Source: Anaeramoeba flamelloides
Taxonomy: Eukaryota; Metamonada; Anaeramoebidae
Direction: 5' to 3'
NCBI GenBank assembly: GCA_027625915.1
Contig: JANTQA010000021.1
Coordinates: 372,001 to 436,000 of the forward strand
DNA length: 64,000 bases
Shown here piece after piece: positions 35,885 through 46,439 of this stretch. The notes beneath the pieces are model-generated. The model was not told where the DNA came from, ran no database searches, and saw nothing but the letters and a program-made list of their open reading frames with translations. The position numbers and the translations under genes were made by a program. Numbering within the stretch: position 1 is the stretch's first letter; each line of letters begins with the position of its first letter.

Positions 35885-36375
35885 ATGTATGATTTTAATG
35901 AGTGTTCGGTTTTATTAGAGATAGACAAAAAAAATACTTCACAATACTTAAAAAATTTCAAAAGTTATTCACAACCATGTGTAATTATTGATCTTGATGG
36001 ATCATTTCTGCACATCAACAATTCGTTGATAAAACTTTTTGGAGCAAAAAACGAAAAAGCCTTGCGTAAGCGTAAACTGTCACACATTTACCCAGACTTT
36101 CAACCCCATTTTTCAATTTCTTCAGAAATTGCAATTTCTCAAGTTGTTCAATCAACATTTGAGGCGTAAGGAATTTTTTTCAATAAATTACAAAAAAATT
36201 CTTTTTTTTCTTTGCCTAATTCTTTTCGTTCAATAAACAAAAAAACTTGTAATAAATTAAAGTGCACAAAATGAAGAACGGTTTGTATGTGAGTGGATTT
36301 ATCGTGATTGTAAAGGTGGAGATCTAAGTGTTTCAATTTCTTCATCATGTAATCTTTTTTTTTTTTTGCAAATTT

Positions 36376-36418
<43 letters not shown>

Positions 36419-36486
36419 GATTTTTGATTCAAATCAATCATTTGTTTAACTCACAAGAAGATCAAACAAATTCTAACAATGTTTAA
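35885..36486 (+). CDS. PAS-like domain protein, short or partial
   Basis: PAS domains are sensory or dimerisation modules in signalling proteins. The first exon (35885-36165) starts with ATG and encodes MYDFNECSVLLEIDKKN and then a PAS-like core PCVIIDLDGSFLHINNSLIK and LFGAKNEKALRKRKLSHIYP. A GTAAGG donor (36166) and AAAG acceptor (36262) give a phase-2 join to AAQNEERFVCEWIYRDCKGG, which matches the later strands of a PAS fold. After that the model is uncertain: a 39-base T run ends in TTTAG at 36418, and the best following frame reads NHLFNSQEDQTNSNNV and stops at 36486, but no single donor joins cleanly. Without the rest of the usual PAS partners it may be a short gene or a decaying fragment. 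The PAS call is from pattern only. Confidence 0.5.
36166..36262 (+). other. intron in PAS-like gene
   Basis: GTAAGG to AAAG, 97 bp, joins two in-frame coding stretches. Confidence 0.6.
36378..36416 (+). repeat. 39-base T run
   Basis: Homopolymer directly before a TTTAG, plausibly an acceptor pyrimidine tract. Confidence 0.9.
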
Positions 36487-36826
36487 ATAATATTACTCAA
36501 GGCGGAAATGATTTTACGATCCACAAAAGCAATTGTTCAAAAAATTATTACTGATTAACCAGAAAAAATTATCAATTTTTTGTTTTTTGATGGAACTGTA
36601 CAAAAAATTTTTTCTTTTTCTCATTTTATTGACAATTGAAAAATTAAATGTTCAGTCACCCCATTAATATCCTAACCAATAAAAAATTCTACACTAATAA
36701 TTTTTAAATAATCTACCAAACAAAAATTCTCCGATCAGCACAACCGCCTGAAGGAAGTATAAATTTTGCCATTTTGAAAATTTCAATTGTGAAAACCTTC
36801 CTGAAAAAGATTTTTTGAGTCTTTAG

Positions 36827-37571
36827 GTATTAGCGTCACGATAGATTTCTCTATAATCAAATTATGTTGAAATTGGGTGTAAATGATATTAGTGCGACAT
36901 GGCTCAAATAGCTTCTGTGACTCTAAAAAATCTATTTTAAATCTTATTGCACAATAAATTATTACATTTTTTTCTAAGGATCGCTATTAAAAATTTTTCA
37001 TTTTAAAAAAAATGAAATATTCCTTTTCCAAATCTAAAAATAGAAACCCAAAATACAGTATTCTGATATTTAATATTTTAGATTTAGAACTTCCAAAAGT
37101 AACTATTTTTTTAATTCCATAGATTAACTCAGAAATCATCTTATAAAAAAGCAAAGACTGATTATTATGATTTAATTTTTATAAAGCTAATTGTAACATC
37201 AATATATTTGAATATTTCAGAAATAATTTGCCAAAAAAATCTATTCGTTACTTATTTCATTTTTTAACAAAAACGAATTTTTTAACAACTAATCTACATT
37301 TCGCCATAAATTTAAGAAATATATTTTGCAACTTTGGAGTCTGAATATTGATAATTCAATCCTTAAATTTGTGGCCAAATGAAGATTTTTTTCTGAAATT
37401 GTTTTGGGTTTTTTACTAATACATAAATCATTTTTAATTGATGAGATCTACAATTATTACTACTTGACTAATCGATTTTTTAGAGACATTTGAACCATGT
37501 AGTACTAGTGTGGTTAGGCCCAATAACAACATACTTTGATCGTAGGCTTCACCTTGATAGACACTAATTCC
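36827..37571. mobile_element. TTAA-flanked element, copy 2
   Basis: Flanks TTAG (36823-36826) and TTAA (37572-37575). Collinear with 20628-21370 along its whole length, e.g. the shared CCCAAAATACAGTATTCTG. Segment B at 46440-47720 lacks it, showing the empty site. Confidence 0.85.
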
Positions 37572-38724
37572 TTAAAGGATATTGAAACTTTGAAACCAAA
37601 ACACCATTCACTGGCTCTATTTGTGAAAAGGCCAAAGTAATTTAAACTAAACCAGAGTTGAATCTTGAATCTTTTCGATTTTTTGAACATTATTTTGATT
37701 AAATTTTTGGTTTTATTTAAAATGACGTTTTGGATCTCGAAATGTGTTTGTGAACGTTTGAAATTAATCATTGAAGAAACCAAAAAAAAAATATACCATA
37801 AGAAGGTTTACTATTTGAAACAAATCTTTTCATTTTGAAAGCCAAACACAAAAAGATCAACCTTCCTATATAAATTTGTTGAAATCAAGAATAAAAAAAA
37901 AAAATTCGAACAAAGTATATTTTCGAACATTGTTTCTTCTTTATTTTTTTAATTTGAATAAATCAAACAATTTATAAACCTTGGAATTCTCGATCCCGTT
38001 ACTACTATTTATTGTAAAATAAATAGAACAAAATTTTCATTCAGCTTTACCAAAAAAAGAGTATTGAAAATCATGCTAAAATTTCCATTTTTTAATTCCA
38101 AAAATCAATTTAAATTATTAATTTGCCTTTGAGAATGTGGGCTTTTGATGATTTGTTAGAATTCTTGGGTTGGTGATTATTTTGGAAAGCTGAATGAAAA
38201 TTTTGATCTTTTTATTTTACAATTAACAGTATTTATTATTATTAGATCAAAAAATTTTTTTACAAATTTGTTTTCAAATTTCTTTTTTCAAATATTTTTA
38301 TCAAAATAAGCCAAAACAAAGGATATAATTTCAAAAATTAAAAATAAAGAGGTTGAATTCTTGAAATCAAAAAAAAAAAAAAACAACTACAAAAGATTTA
38401 ATCAAAGAAAAAGAGAATAATCAGAGAGAAAATTGAAATCAGAATTCATAATTATTTTGGGTTTTTACAATTAAATCTTAAATAAATTATTTTAAAAAGT
38501 CAAAGAAATTCGTCCAATAAATCTATTTTTCTAAAGAGGAATTGAAAAAATATCATATTTTCTGAACTCAACTAAGAATTAGATGAATCAAATAAAAATA
38601 GGAAATTTAAATTCATTTTTGGAATTTCTTTCGAAATAGGAAGTAATGCGTTTCTCAAAAATTTTACAAACAAAAATTTTTTCCAATGAAGAAAGAAAAA
38701 TAAAACCAAGTAAAGAACAAGGTA

Positions 38725-39795
38725 TTAAACTCAATTCCAAAAAATGGGACACAAAAAAAAATTACATTAATAAAAATATACTCAAAAATACATGATACTT
38801 AAACATTAAAATAATAAAAGATCTGAAAATATTTAATTAATACTATTTATATATTTTATAGTAAATTTAAAATTCAATTCAAAAAATAAAAACGAAAAAA
38901 TAAAAAAAAGTGTGCCCCTATTTTTGGAACACGGTTACCAAAAAATCCATTTTTATTGAAAGAAAAATTAATAAAAACTATTAATAGATTCAGCTTGTCT
39001 TTTGATAACTAAATCTATCCTTATATCTGGAGTTTACTAATTTTCTAAGGTTTCCCAACTCAAAGTATTCCATACATTAGTGAAAATTTTAATAAATTCT
39101 TCTCCGTTTTTTGGATTACATTTTTTCAGTTTAGTATCCATAATTGACCATAAATTCTCAATTGGGTTTGAATCTGGGGAATTGGGGGCCAAGGGTCCAG
39201 AACATTACATCCACAGTTTAAGTAAGTTTGATTTTTTTTTGAAGTGTGTGGACAAGCTCCATCCTTTTGGAAAATCCATTTCAACTCACCATATTCTGAA
39301 TTGGCGAGTTGAATTACATTTGATTTTTTGAAAATATCATTAATAATTACATTCAGTATTCACACTTCCATTAATAATAATAAGGTCTGTTTGTAGGCCA
39401 TGTGTCCTAGCACACCATATCATGATTTTTTTCAAAAAATTTTTTTCTTGATAAAAAAAGAATCTTTTTACATTTTTGAGAGAAAAAAAAAAAATTTTTT
39501 TCTTGTGATCAGAATCAAAACTTTTAAATTTCATTTAAAGTGATTTTGAGTTTTTCAAAAAGTTTTGTAAAAATTTTAATTTTTTTTTATTTGAAAAAAA
39601 AGAATACAAAAAAAATCAAAAAAATTATTGAAAATCAAAAATCAAAAAATAATGAAAAAAAATGATAAATAATTAACTTTAAAATTATTTCTATTGATTG
39701 TTAATATCTAATGTTTCTATTTAAGAGTCAAATATTACTTTTCTTGGAATTAAACTGATTTTGAAGTTGTGCCCCAATTTTTGGAATTGAGTTTA
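38725..39795 (-). mobile_element. Tc1/mariner-type element, decayed
   Basis: Inverted ends TAAACTCAATTCCAAAAA (left) and its inverse (right), with TA flanks. Segment B lacks it. It carries a minus-strand transposase fragment (39037-39540). About 1.07 kb, somewhat shorter than typical elements. Confidence 0.85.
39037..39540 (-). pseudogene. Tc1/mariner transposase, C-terminal two-thirds, broken
   Basis: Reverse-strand reading shows, in order: SFDSDHKKKIFF (first Asp region), IMIWCARTHGLQTDLIIING, WIFQKDGACPHTSKK (second Asp, equivalent to QDNAPCHTA), then VLDPWPP in one frame and APNSPDSNPIENLWSIMD in the next (the conserved WPPNSPDLNPIENLW motif) and a stop at 39037. Cut-and-paste enzyme of TA-target elements. 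The N-terminal helix-turn-helix region is not found, and there are at least two frame breaks, so it is dead. Confidence 0.85.
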
Positions 39796-40076
39796 TATAA
39801 AATTTTACAGATAAGATCAAGAAATAAATGACTTTTATTTATTTATTTTTTCTTGATCTATTTTTTCCCTGTTGAATTTTCTTTTTATAATTGGTCTGTA
39901 AAAAATATTATACATGGATATATTCGCTCTCCTATTTAATAAAACACTAATATATTTGGATAAAGAAATGATTTGAAGAATTCAGTTTCAAATGAAGCGA
40001 GGTACTCAAAATTGGTAAAATGTATCTACTGCCTTAAAAAAGTAAAAACTTTTTCAGAATTAAAACTTTTTGAAAA

Positions 40077-40243
40077 TTTTCTATTTTAATAAAGTGAGGT
40101 ATTGGCCTTTAAAATTAAAAAATTTTATCTAGTTTTTATTTTTATGAAAGTTATGGATCAACTTTTGAGTGTGGAATAGAGGTTGAAGAGGGAAGAAAGC
40201 TCTTTTTTTTAAAAAAAAACAAGTCCTCACTTTCTTAAAATCC
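40077..40243. repeat. small inverted-repeat element, copy 2
   Basis: TTTTAATAAAGTGAGG at the left and CCTCACTTTCTTAAAA at the right; related to 1201-1370. Confidence 0.55.
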
Positions 40244-40253
40244 AAAAATATAA

Positions 40254-40620
40254 GGGATTAGCCTCATCATAGATTTCTCGAGAATCAAAGTATGCTGTAA
40301 TTGGGTGTAAATGATATTAGTGCTACATGGTTCACATGGTTTCTGTGACTCTAAAAAATCTATTATAATGTTATTGTAAATTAAATTATTGGATTTTTTA
40401 CAAATGGATTACAATTATTACTTTTTTTTAATGAAATTTTTTTTTTTAATTCCTTTTCCATATGAAAAATAGAAACATCAAAATAATATTATTCCAGAAT
40501 TTAATAAATTAATATTTAGAACTTCTAAAAGAACAATTTTTTCAATTTTTTAAGTTTCAAAGATTAACTTAATAATCATCGGCATAAAACCCCAAAGATT
40601 GATTATTTTAAACTCCATTT
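40254..40620. repeat. TTAA-family element, left half only (copy 3)
   Basis: Starts GGGATTAGCCTCATCATAGA and follows the same sequence as 20628-21000 before losing similarity. Confidence 0.7.
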
Positions 40621-40790
40621 CACTCAAAGTAACCCAGCCAAAAATGAAAAATTCACTTTTTTTGTAAGAATCAACCAAACTACGATTATTTAGAAATAAG
40701 ATAAATATTAAACTTCGTATAAGAGTCTGGTAGATAATCATATATGAAATACCCCAACAAATCATAAATTTCAAAAAAAAAATGAAAAAA
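40621..40790 (-). pseudogene. possible short coding remnant
   Basis: Minus-strand frames read FEIYDLLGYFIYDYLPDSYT and, after a shift, RSLVDSYKKSEFFIFGWVTL. The residue mix is protein-like rather than A/T noise, but no family is recognised. Confidence 0.25.
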
Positions 40791-41062
40791 AACTATTTTT
40801 TTTTTATTGATAACTTTTTTTTTCATTAAAGAATTTCTTCCAACACAATATTAATTCCCAGGGTGATAATAGTTAATAAGATACTATTTATTAATTCAAC
40901 TCAGCCTCATTAAAATCCTTTGTATTAAAAAAAATGAAAAAAATGTGAAACACACCAATTGGATTTTAAAATGTTAAATCAAAAAATATTTTTCATAACA
41001 AATAATTATATTCTAGAAATGACACATCGTTTGTCTAAAACATATTTTAGTTGAGAACATAA
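40791..41062. other. no recognised feature
   Basis: AT-rich spacer. Confidence 0.4.
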
Positions 41063-41158
41063 TTAATGACCAAAATATCCGAAATCTGAAGCAGCTTTTT
41101 GGCGCCCTCTTTCTGAGATTTTTTTTACAATGGAAATCTTATAATTATTGTATTTCAT
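41063..41158 (-). CDS. possible 31-residue ORF, or last exon of a minus-strand gene
   Basis: Reads MKYNNYKISIVKKISERGRQ then KAASDFGYFGH and stops. The last 16 residues look protein-like and the DNA is less AT-rich. Its ATG is 18 bp from the proposed ATG of the coiled-coil gene on the other strand. Not recognised. Confidence 0.25.
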   Translation of the reverse strand: MKYNNYKISIVKKISERGRQKAASDFGYFGH

Positions 41159-41176
41159 TTTCAAAAGAATAATAAA

Positions 41177-42125
41177 ATGAATTCAAAATTGAGTTTTAAT
41201 TTACTAATATACGGTAATTCAATAAGCATTCCTATTTACAATTGATTTTCCACTAAATATTCTTTGTAATATCGAGACCTATTTGATTTTCAACATTGGT
41301 TACTCTTTTCTTGAACTAGTTTTTTTCAAATTTTTTTATTTTTTCAACAACAACCAAATAATTTCGGATCTAAACCCAGTCAAATAAATATTCAAAAAAC
41401 AATTACAAATAATAATAATATCTCTAGCCATAAGTCTTTCTGGCAAAATCGCGATTTTTTTTGAACTTACTCCGCTTGTAATTGGGATAGGGAATGAAAC
41501 AAACAAAACAAAGACGAAATCAATAAAGCAAGAAGAAAAACTAAAAAAAAATTCAAATGAACAAAATTTTGAAGTGGGAAAGAATGATAATAATCAACGT
41601 ACAATCCCAGATTTTGATCAAAGTGAAAAAGACAATCTTGTGAAACTTGAAGGAATTTCCAAATCGTTGAAGGGGATCGAAAAATTAATGCACGAATGTG
41701 GCAACAATAAATTAGAAAATGATGTTGTGGAAAATCTAACCTTTGTTGAAAGGGAAATTAATATTTTGTTAAATAGTAGATTAAATCAAATTCATGATCT
41801 TTCAAAAAAGTTGCTTGAGGAGAGGAAAATCCATAAAAAAAAATATTCGTGTTTAGAAAAACATCTCCAAAGAAGAATGGGTAACATTGATTCCCAAAAG
41901 CAAGAAAAAAGAAAAATGTTGGAAGAAAATTTGAAAATGAAAAATAAAATATTCCAAGCCAAAAAATTAACAACAAAAAAAAAATTAATTTTAGAGAAAT
42001 CCGTAAATAAATTTGAAAAAGATCCACAAATATTAGAATCTTGGGAAAAGATCAAAAAAATGCACTCCCAAATTACCAACAATCAAAATAGTCGTAAGAG
42101 TAATACAAATAATAAGGAAAAATAA
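41177..42125 (+). CDS. coiled-coil protein with hydrophobic N-terminus (unknown function)
   Basis: Proposed exons 41177-41213 and 41428-42125, joined by a 214-bp GTAATT...CTCTAG intron, phase 1. This gives 244 residues beginning MNSKLSFNLLIYAISLSGKI, with a hydrophobic stretch to about residue 34 (AIFFELTPLVIGIG), possibly a signal anchor. The rest is charged and helical: LVKLEGISKSLKGIEKLM, then FVEREINILLNSRLNQIHDL and a long Lys/Glu-rich coiled coil, ending in an Asn/Ser/Lys tail. No family recognised. An alternative is a Gln/Asn-rich open frame upstream (41321-41458) joined by a one-base slip in the T8 run at 41453-41462; the spliced model needs no error and is preferred. Exon 2 from about 41490 is the secure part. 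Confidence 0.6.
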
Positions 42126-42935
42126 GATTCGCAATAAAGATATATAATTATTTAATTGTTTACTGTATTATTATTCTTATTTTAATTCAATTACAAAAAA
42201 TAAAAATAAATTATTTCAAAAAAATATTTTATTTTTGTTCAGTAAAGTTTTTTAAAAAATATACAGTATAACGCTTAAAGTTTTTTTATTAGCTGAATTT
42301 TCGTTGTTTATTAATATAATACACTCTTGATTTTATTTGAAAAATACAAATAAAAATTATCATATTACTTTCATCAAAATAAATTGTTTTCAGTGAAAGG
42401 GGAGCATAGTTGTAATAGGTTAATTGCATGTATTTAAATGGTCTGAATGGATATTAGAAGAAAAATTTTATTTTGGAAATTTCAAAATTGAAATAATTTT
42501 TGCATTTTTTTTCTTTTTTGCACTTTTTTTTTTTTTGATTATCTTTTGATATATGACCTTAATAAAATTAAGCACTATTTTTTTCTGATTAATATTTTTC
42601 GAAATCTAGCTTTATAACTTAATTCAATTAACCACTGGAGTAAATTTTTTTAGAATAAAAACAATCTAAACTTTTGAATATCGAAATATTTTTTGAAATT
42701 ACTATGCACTTTTTTATTTTTTTTGGAAAAATTGGGGTTGAGAAATTTTTCAAATCAATGAATAAGTTAATATATTAAATTAGAATATTTTTCCAGAGAG
42801 TTTATCTTTTTTTAAATATCTTTTTTTTTTAATTTTACGGTTTGAAAATAAAAAAAATCATTTGAGGACCAAATTATTCCCTTTTGTGAAAACAAAATTC
42901 CCATAATTTAGAAATTGTTTTAGTAAATGAGTTAA
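42126..42935. other. 3' flank with a fragment of the long-TIR element
   Basis: 42390-42490 resembles the outer arm of 61313-63095 (TGTATTTAAATGGTCTGAAT, then GGATATTAGAAG). The rest is unremarkable. Confidence 0.45.
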
Positions 42936-43140
42936 GGGAGTAGCTACACCATAAGACATGATAAAAATTTGAGAGAGATGAGATAAGAACATTTTATTTT
43001 AGTGGCGTGTGATCGTAGATTCTCTAAAAATTTTTTTAAAAAAATTATTTGATATTTTTTTTTTAGTAATGTTCAACAATAAAAAAAAAGAGATTATATT
43101 GATAAAATAGTTTTTTTTTTTTATTATTTTTTTATTAAAA

Positions 43141-43651
43141 TAAACTTAATTCCATTAATTTGGACACAGTTTAAACAGTTGTAAAAATAACAATAACATA
43201 ATATTTCATTTTTTGTCTTTTTTGTTTTTTGTTTGCATTTTCTTTTTTTCAGTTACTTAATCTGTTTCGTTAGATCTGAAAATTTTTTATAGATGGTTGA
43301 TAGATGGTTACAGTTGAGTTTCTTAAATTGAAAAATCCACATATAATTGGTGCATGGTATCTTATCATTTGATCGATCAACCATTGTTGGTATAATTTTA
43401 ACAAATCAACCAATATATTTTTTGTTCAAACTCTTTCATTTCAGCTCGTTTCCTTATTTTGGACACACTTGTTTTGATTTTTTATTTTATATTGTTTTCT
43501 TATATTTGGATGAAAACGATTACTTCAAAAACCATTAATACTATGTTACTTAAATATGGTTTTATATTACATTTGGAAAAATCTAATAAATTGAGGTTTT
43601 GTTTTCCTATTTTTGATTTTAGATGTGTCCAAATTTTTGGAATGGGGTTTA
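43141..43651. mobile_element. Tc1/mariner-type MITE nested in the TTAA element
   Basis: Left TAAACTTAATTCCATTAATT TGGACACA and right GTGTCCAAATTTTTGGAAT GGGGTTTA are inverted and related to the termini at 38725-39795. 511 bp, no transposase motif. Confidence 0.65.
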
Positions 43652-44010
43652 GTTTTTTTTTTGGGAGAAGATAATTTCAGATTCTTTGAATAAAACTTGT
43701 AGCTAAGTTGTGGTTTAAACTTTGATAACATATAATCATATTCACTTCTCCAATTCCACTAAACCCAACGATTTAAAATCCTAACAAGTAATAATTTGAC
43801 TTAATTATTCTTTTTTGGGAATCTTCTAGATATTTAAGTCCCATTTATGTTTCCTTTTATGATTCTCTCAATTATAATCGTGTTGTTCTTTTTAAACAAA
43901 ATCCATTAATCCCAAATGCCACTAATAAAAAAATATTTCCAATTGCTTTATGTTGTCCGGATTAAAATAATCTCAAAAATGATGAAAAAATAAAAAATGA
44001 AAAAATTAAA

Positions 44011-44105
44011 TGCCATAATAGAATGTTGAGAGAAGGATAAAAGATAAGTTATTCAACATTCGAAACACTATTTTAAGAAATTCAACTCAACATTCTATTG
44101 TGGCA
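44011..44105. repeat. 20-bp stem inverted repeat
   Basis: TGCCATAATAGAATGTTGAG at 44011-44030 is matched at 19 of 20 positions by the inverse at 44086-44105. Confidence 0.8.
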
Positions 44106-44270
44106 ATTTCTTTTAGACTTTGAAAAAAAAATTTAAAAAATCTAATGAATGAAGTACTTTAAATAATAAAAATCAATGAGTTACAACCAGAGTAAAAAAT
44201 GTTATTTTCTGATCCTTTTCAGAATTGCAAAAAAGTGAAAAATTTTTCTTTACCATGGCTACTCCCTTAA

Positions 44271-45224
44271 ATAATACTTTAAAAATAATTTCTGAAAAAT
44301 AAATTTGAAAGGATTCCAAATTTTAGATAAATATTTGTTGAGTGTGCAACTATCACAACTACTCTTAATTGTAAAATAAAATGATTCAAATTTTCATTTA
44401 GTTTTCAAGAAATTAAAACAAATCACTAAAAACCCAATTTCTCAAAGGGAATTTTTTAATTTAATCTGTTTTTAAGAATTAAAAAATTGAAATCTTACAT
44501 AATATAAAAACATTTTTTTGGAAAGGTGTATGAAAATTTTGATACATTTTTTTTGAAACAAATAGTACTTATCAGCAAAGTATTTCGTAATTTTATATTT
44601 ATATATCAAAAGAGATTTTTATTGATAAGAATTAAATATCACATGTCAACCTATTGACTAAGATTTATAGTCCCAATTTAGAATAAGATTTATAGATTAT
44701 TCTTAATTCTAATTCCATCTAGTTATTTTAACAAAGTGATAATTAAAAAGTTTAATCAAATGTAAAGTGAACAAAATGATTAAAGCAACACTATTGTAAA
44801 CTTTTTAAAAACTGTGATAAACTCTTCATTATTTTTCGTTAACAAACAGCTGATCGATAAAAAATATTAATCACAAATTTCAATAAAAAATCGATTTTTG
44901 ATTTCTAAAAACATCATTTCCAATTAATTTTGTGATTGTTTACAGATTTTTCATCTCTTAATTAACAAAATATAGTTTATATTTGAATTGCTTATTTTTA
45001 TTTAATAATCGAAAAACACAATATTTCAAAATCAGAATTTTTATCAATAAAGAAAAAATTGACAAGGTTTAACAAGTATCGGTGATACCACCAAAATGTA
45101 TTTTGAAATTATGATTTTCAATTAGCCATAAAAAAACTAAATAATTTATTGTTAAACCTAAAAAAAATGGAGATTTTTGAAAACATTTTTCCTCAAAACT
45201 CTGTTTTTTGTTGGGTGTTATTTA
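44271..45224. other. no recognised feature
   Basis: AT-rich, possibly the upstream region of the next gene. Confidence 0.4.
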
Positions 45225-46000
45225 ATGAGCAAGCAAAAATCAAAAACTAAAAGCCAGTCAAAAACAAGCAAGAACCAAAACTCTTCAACAAACCAACAAA
45301 TGCTTCTTCCTTCAAGAGAAGATTCTTTCAGTCACTTAAAAAGTAAAAAGATTTCTTTTTTTCTTTGTTATTTTGAATTAAAAACAAAAAAAAAAAACAA
45401 CTCAAAGTGGTTGAACTGTTTACTTTCTAATTCTGAATTCTTAATGAAACAATCGGTGGTTATCAAAATAAAAAATTTTATTTATTTTTTTTTTTGTTGA
45501 AAAATCTCTCATTATTTGCTACTAACCCCACGAAACTAACCTGAAAAGAGAACCAAAAAAAATGTAATTCGAGTCAACACTTTAAAGGGATCAATTTTCC
45601 TTTTTCTTTTTATAATAAAGAATAACAAACGATCTTCTCTCTAGGTGGTTTGATATTTTTCTAAATGGAAAGGTTTTTGACTTTATTTTGTTCAAAGCCG
45701 AACTCTTATTAAAAGCTAATCATACGCAAACTTTATCTTCAAAATTAATTTAACTTTACCCTTTCTTTTAACATCCATACAAAATAAGACAAAATTGTCC
45801 TTGTTGTTAAGTGAGCATTTTCCAATACAAAATTTTTGTTGTCTTTGTGGTGATGCATTTTTTCCAATCGATAGCAAAATCTTAATGTGAACCAAACCAA
45901 GAACGAAATATTTTTTTCAGATCACAAAGTTGATCAACTTGTCTCAGAGAATATGTTCAAAGTGTTAAACATCATGTTTTTCAGCTTAATAATCGAATGA
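45225..46000 (+). CDS. possible multi-exon gene, exon joins unresolved
   Basis: Four protein-like stretches lie in a row. 45225-45343 opens MSKQKSKTKSQSKTSKNQNS and ends at a GTAAAA donor. 45647-45740 follows TCTCTAG and reads WFDIFLNGKVFDFILFKAEL. 45780-45890 contains SEHFPIQNFCCLCGDAFFPI. 45921-46000 follows TTTTTTTCAG and reads HKVDQLVSENMFKVLNIMFF before a stop. Base composition is less AT-rich than around. The phases do not all match, so either the exon ends are wrong or it is a pseudogene. The second block is faintly BTB-like, but no family is claimed. Confidence 0.35.
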
Positions 46001-46439
46001 TTTAAAAAGGAAAAAAATATAGATAGATTTTACTTTTGTCTAAAAAAATTTTTTGTTCAATTTATGATCTCAAAACAGACACAAACAACTTTGAAAGCAA
46101 TTAACAAAAGAGTTTTTTTTGTTTTTACAAATTTTGGCTATTTTTTTAATGTCTTGTGATGTTTTCGATGACAAACCCTGTGTTTTTGAAAACATTGTTT
46201 GTTTTAAGGAAAAATAATTCCAAAAATTTCTGATCATCTTTCACAAATCTAACGTAATGGTTTTCGGTGAATATTAAAATGACTTTTTTTTGTATAAATT
46301 TTATTTTCGATACAAAACATACCTTTTGGGAGTGCTTTATTGATTGGTATTTGAAATTTAAGTGAGATAAAATTTCTTCTGATTTTCCTTTTTTCAATTC
46401 TTTTTATTTAGAATGGTTTTTTTGTATTTCAGACAAATG
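46001..46439. other. no recognised feature
   Basis: A minus-strand open frame at 46146-46397 has no recognisable domain. Confidence 0.35.

Larger units (their letters stand above)
36700..40010 (+). repeat. paralogous segment A (with two later insertions)
   Basis: 36700-36822, 37576-38724 and 39796-40010 align in order with 46440-47720. Shared blocks include GATATTGAAACTTTGAAACC, TTTGTTGAAATCAAGAAT and TTTACAGATNAGATCAAGAA-like sequence. The two gaps in the alignment are exactly the TTAA element and the Tc1-type element. Segment identity is unknown; no gene recognised in it. Confidence 0.8.
42936..44266. mobile_element. TTAA-flanked element with GGGAGTAGC ends
   Basis: TTAA at 42932-42935 and 44267-44270; ends GGGAGTAGCTACACCAT and GGGAGTAGCCATGGT (inverted). 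Termini resemble the GGGATTAGC family. It contains a Tc1-like MITE (43141-43651) and a 20-bp hairpin (44011-44105). No transposase frame. Confidence 0.7.

Noticed and set aside
41321-41462. Gln/Asn-rich frame (FQQQPNNFGSKPSQINIQ) upstream of the coiled-coil frame
   Set aside because: It needs a one-base slip in a T8 run, while the GTAATT...CTCTAG intron removes it with no error. Similar Asn/Gln-like sequence is found in the helicase intron.
43347-43674. Two plus-strand ORFs in the Tc1-like MITE
   Set aside because: They lack DDE motifs and lie between MITE ends; read-through of non-coding sequence.
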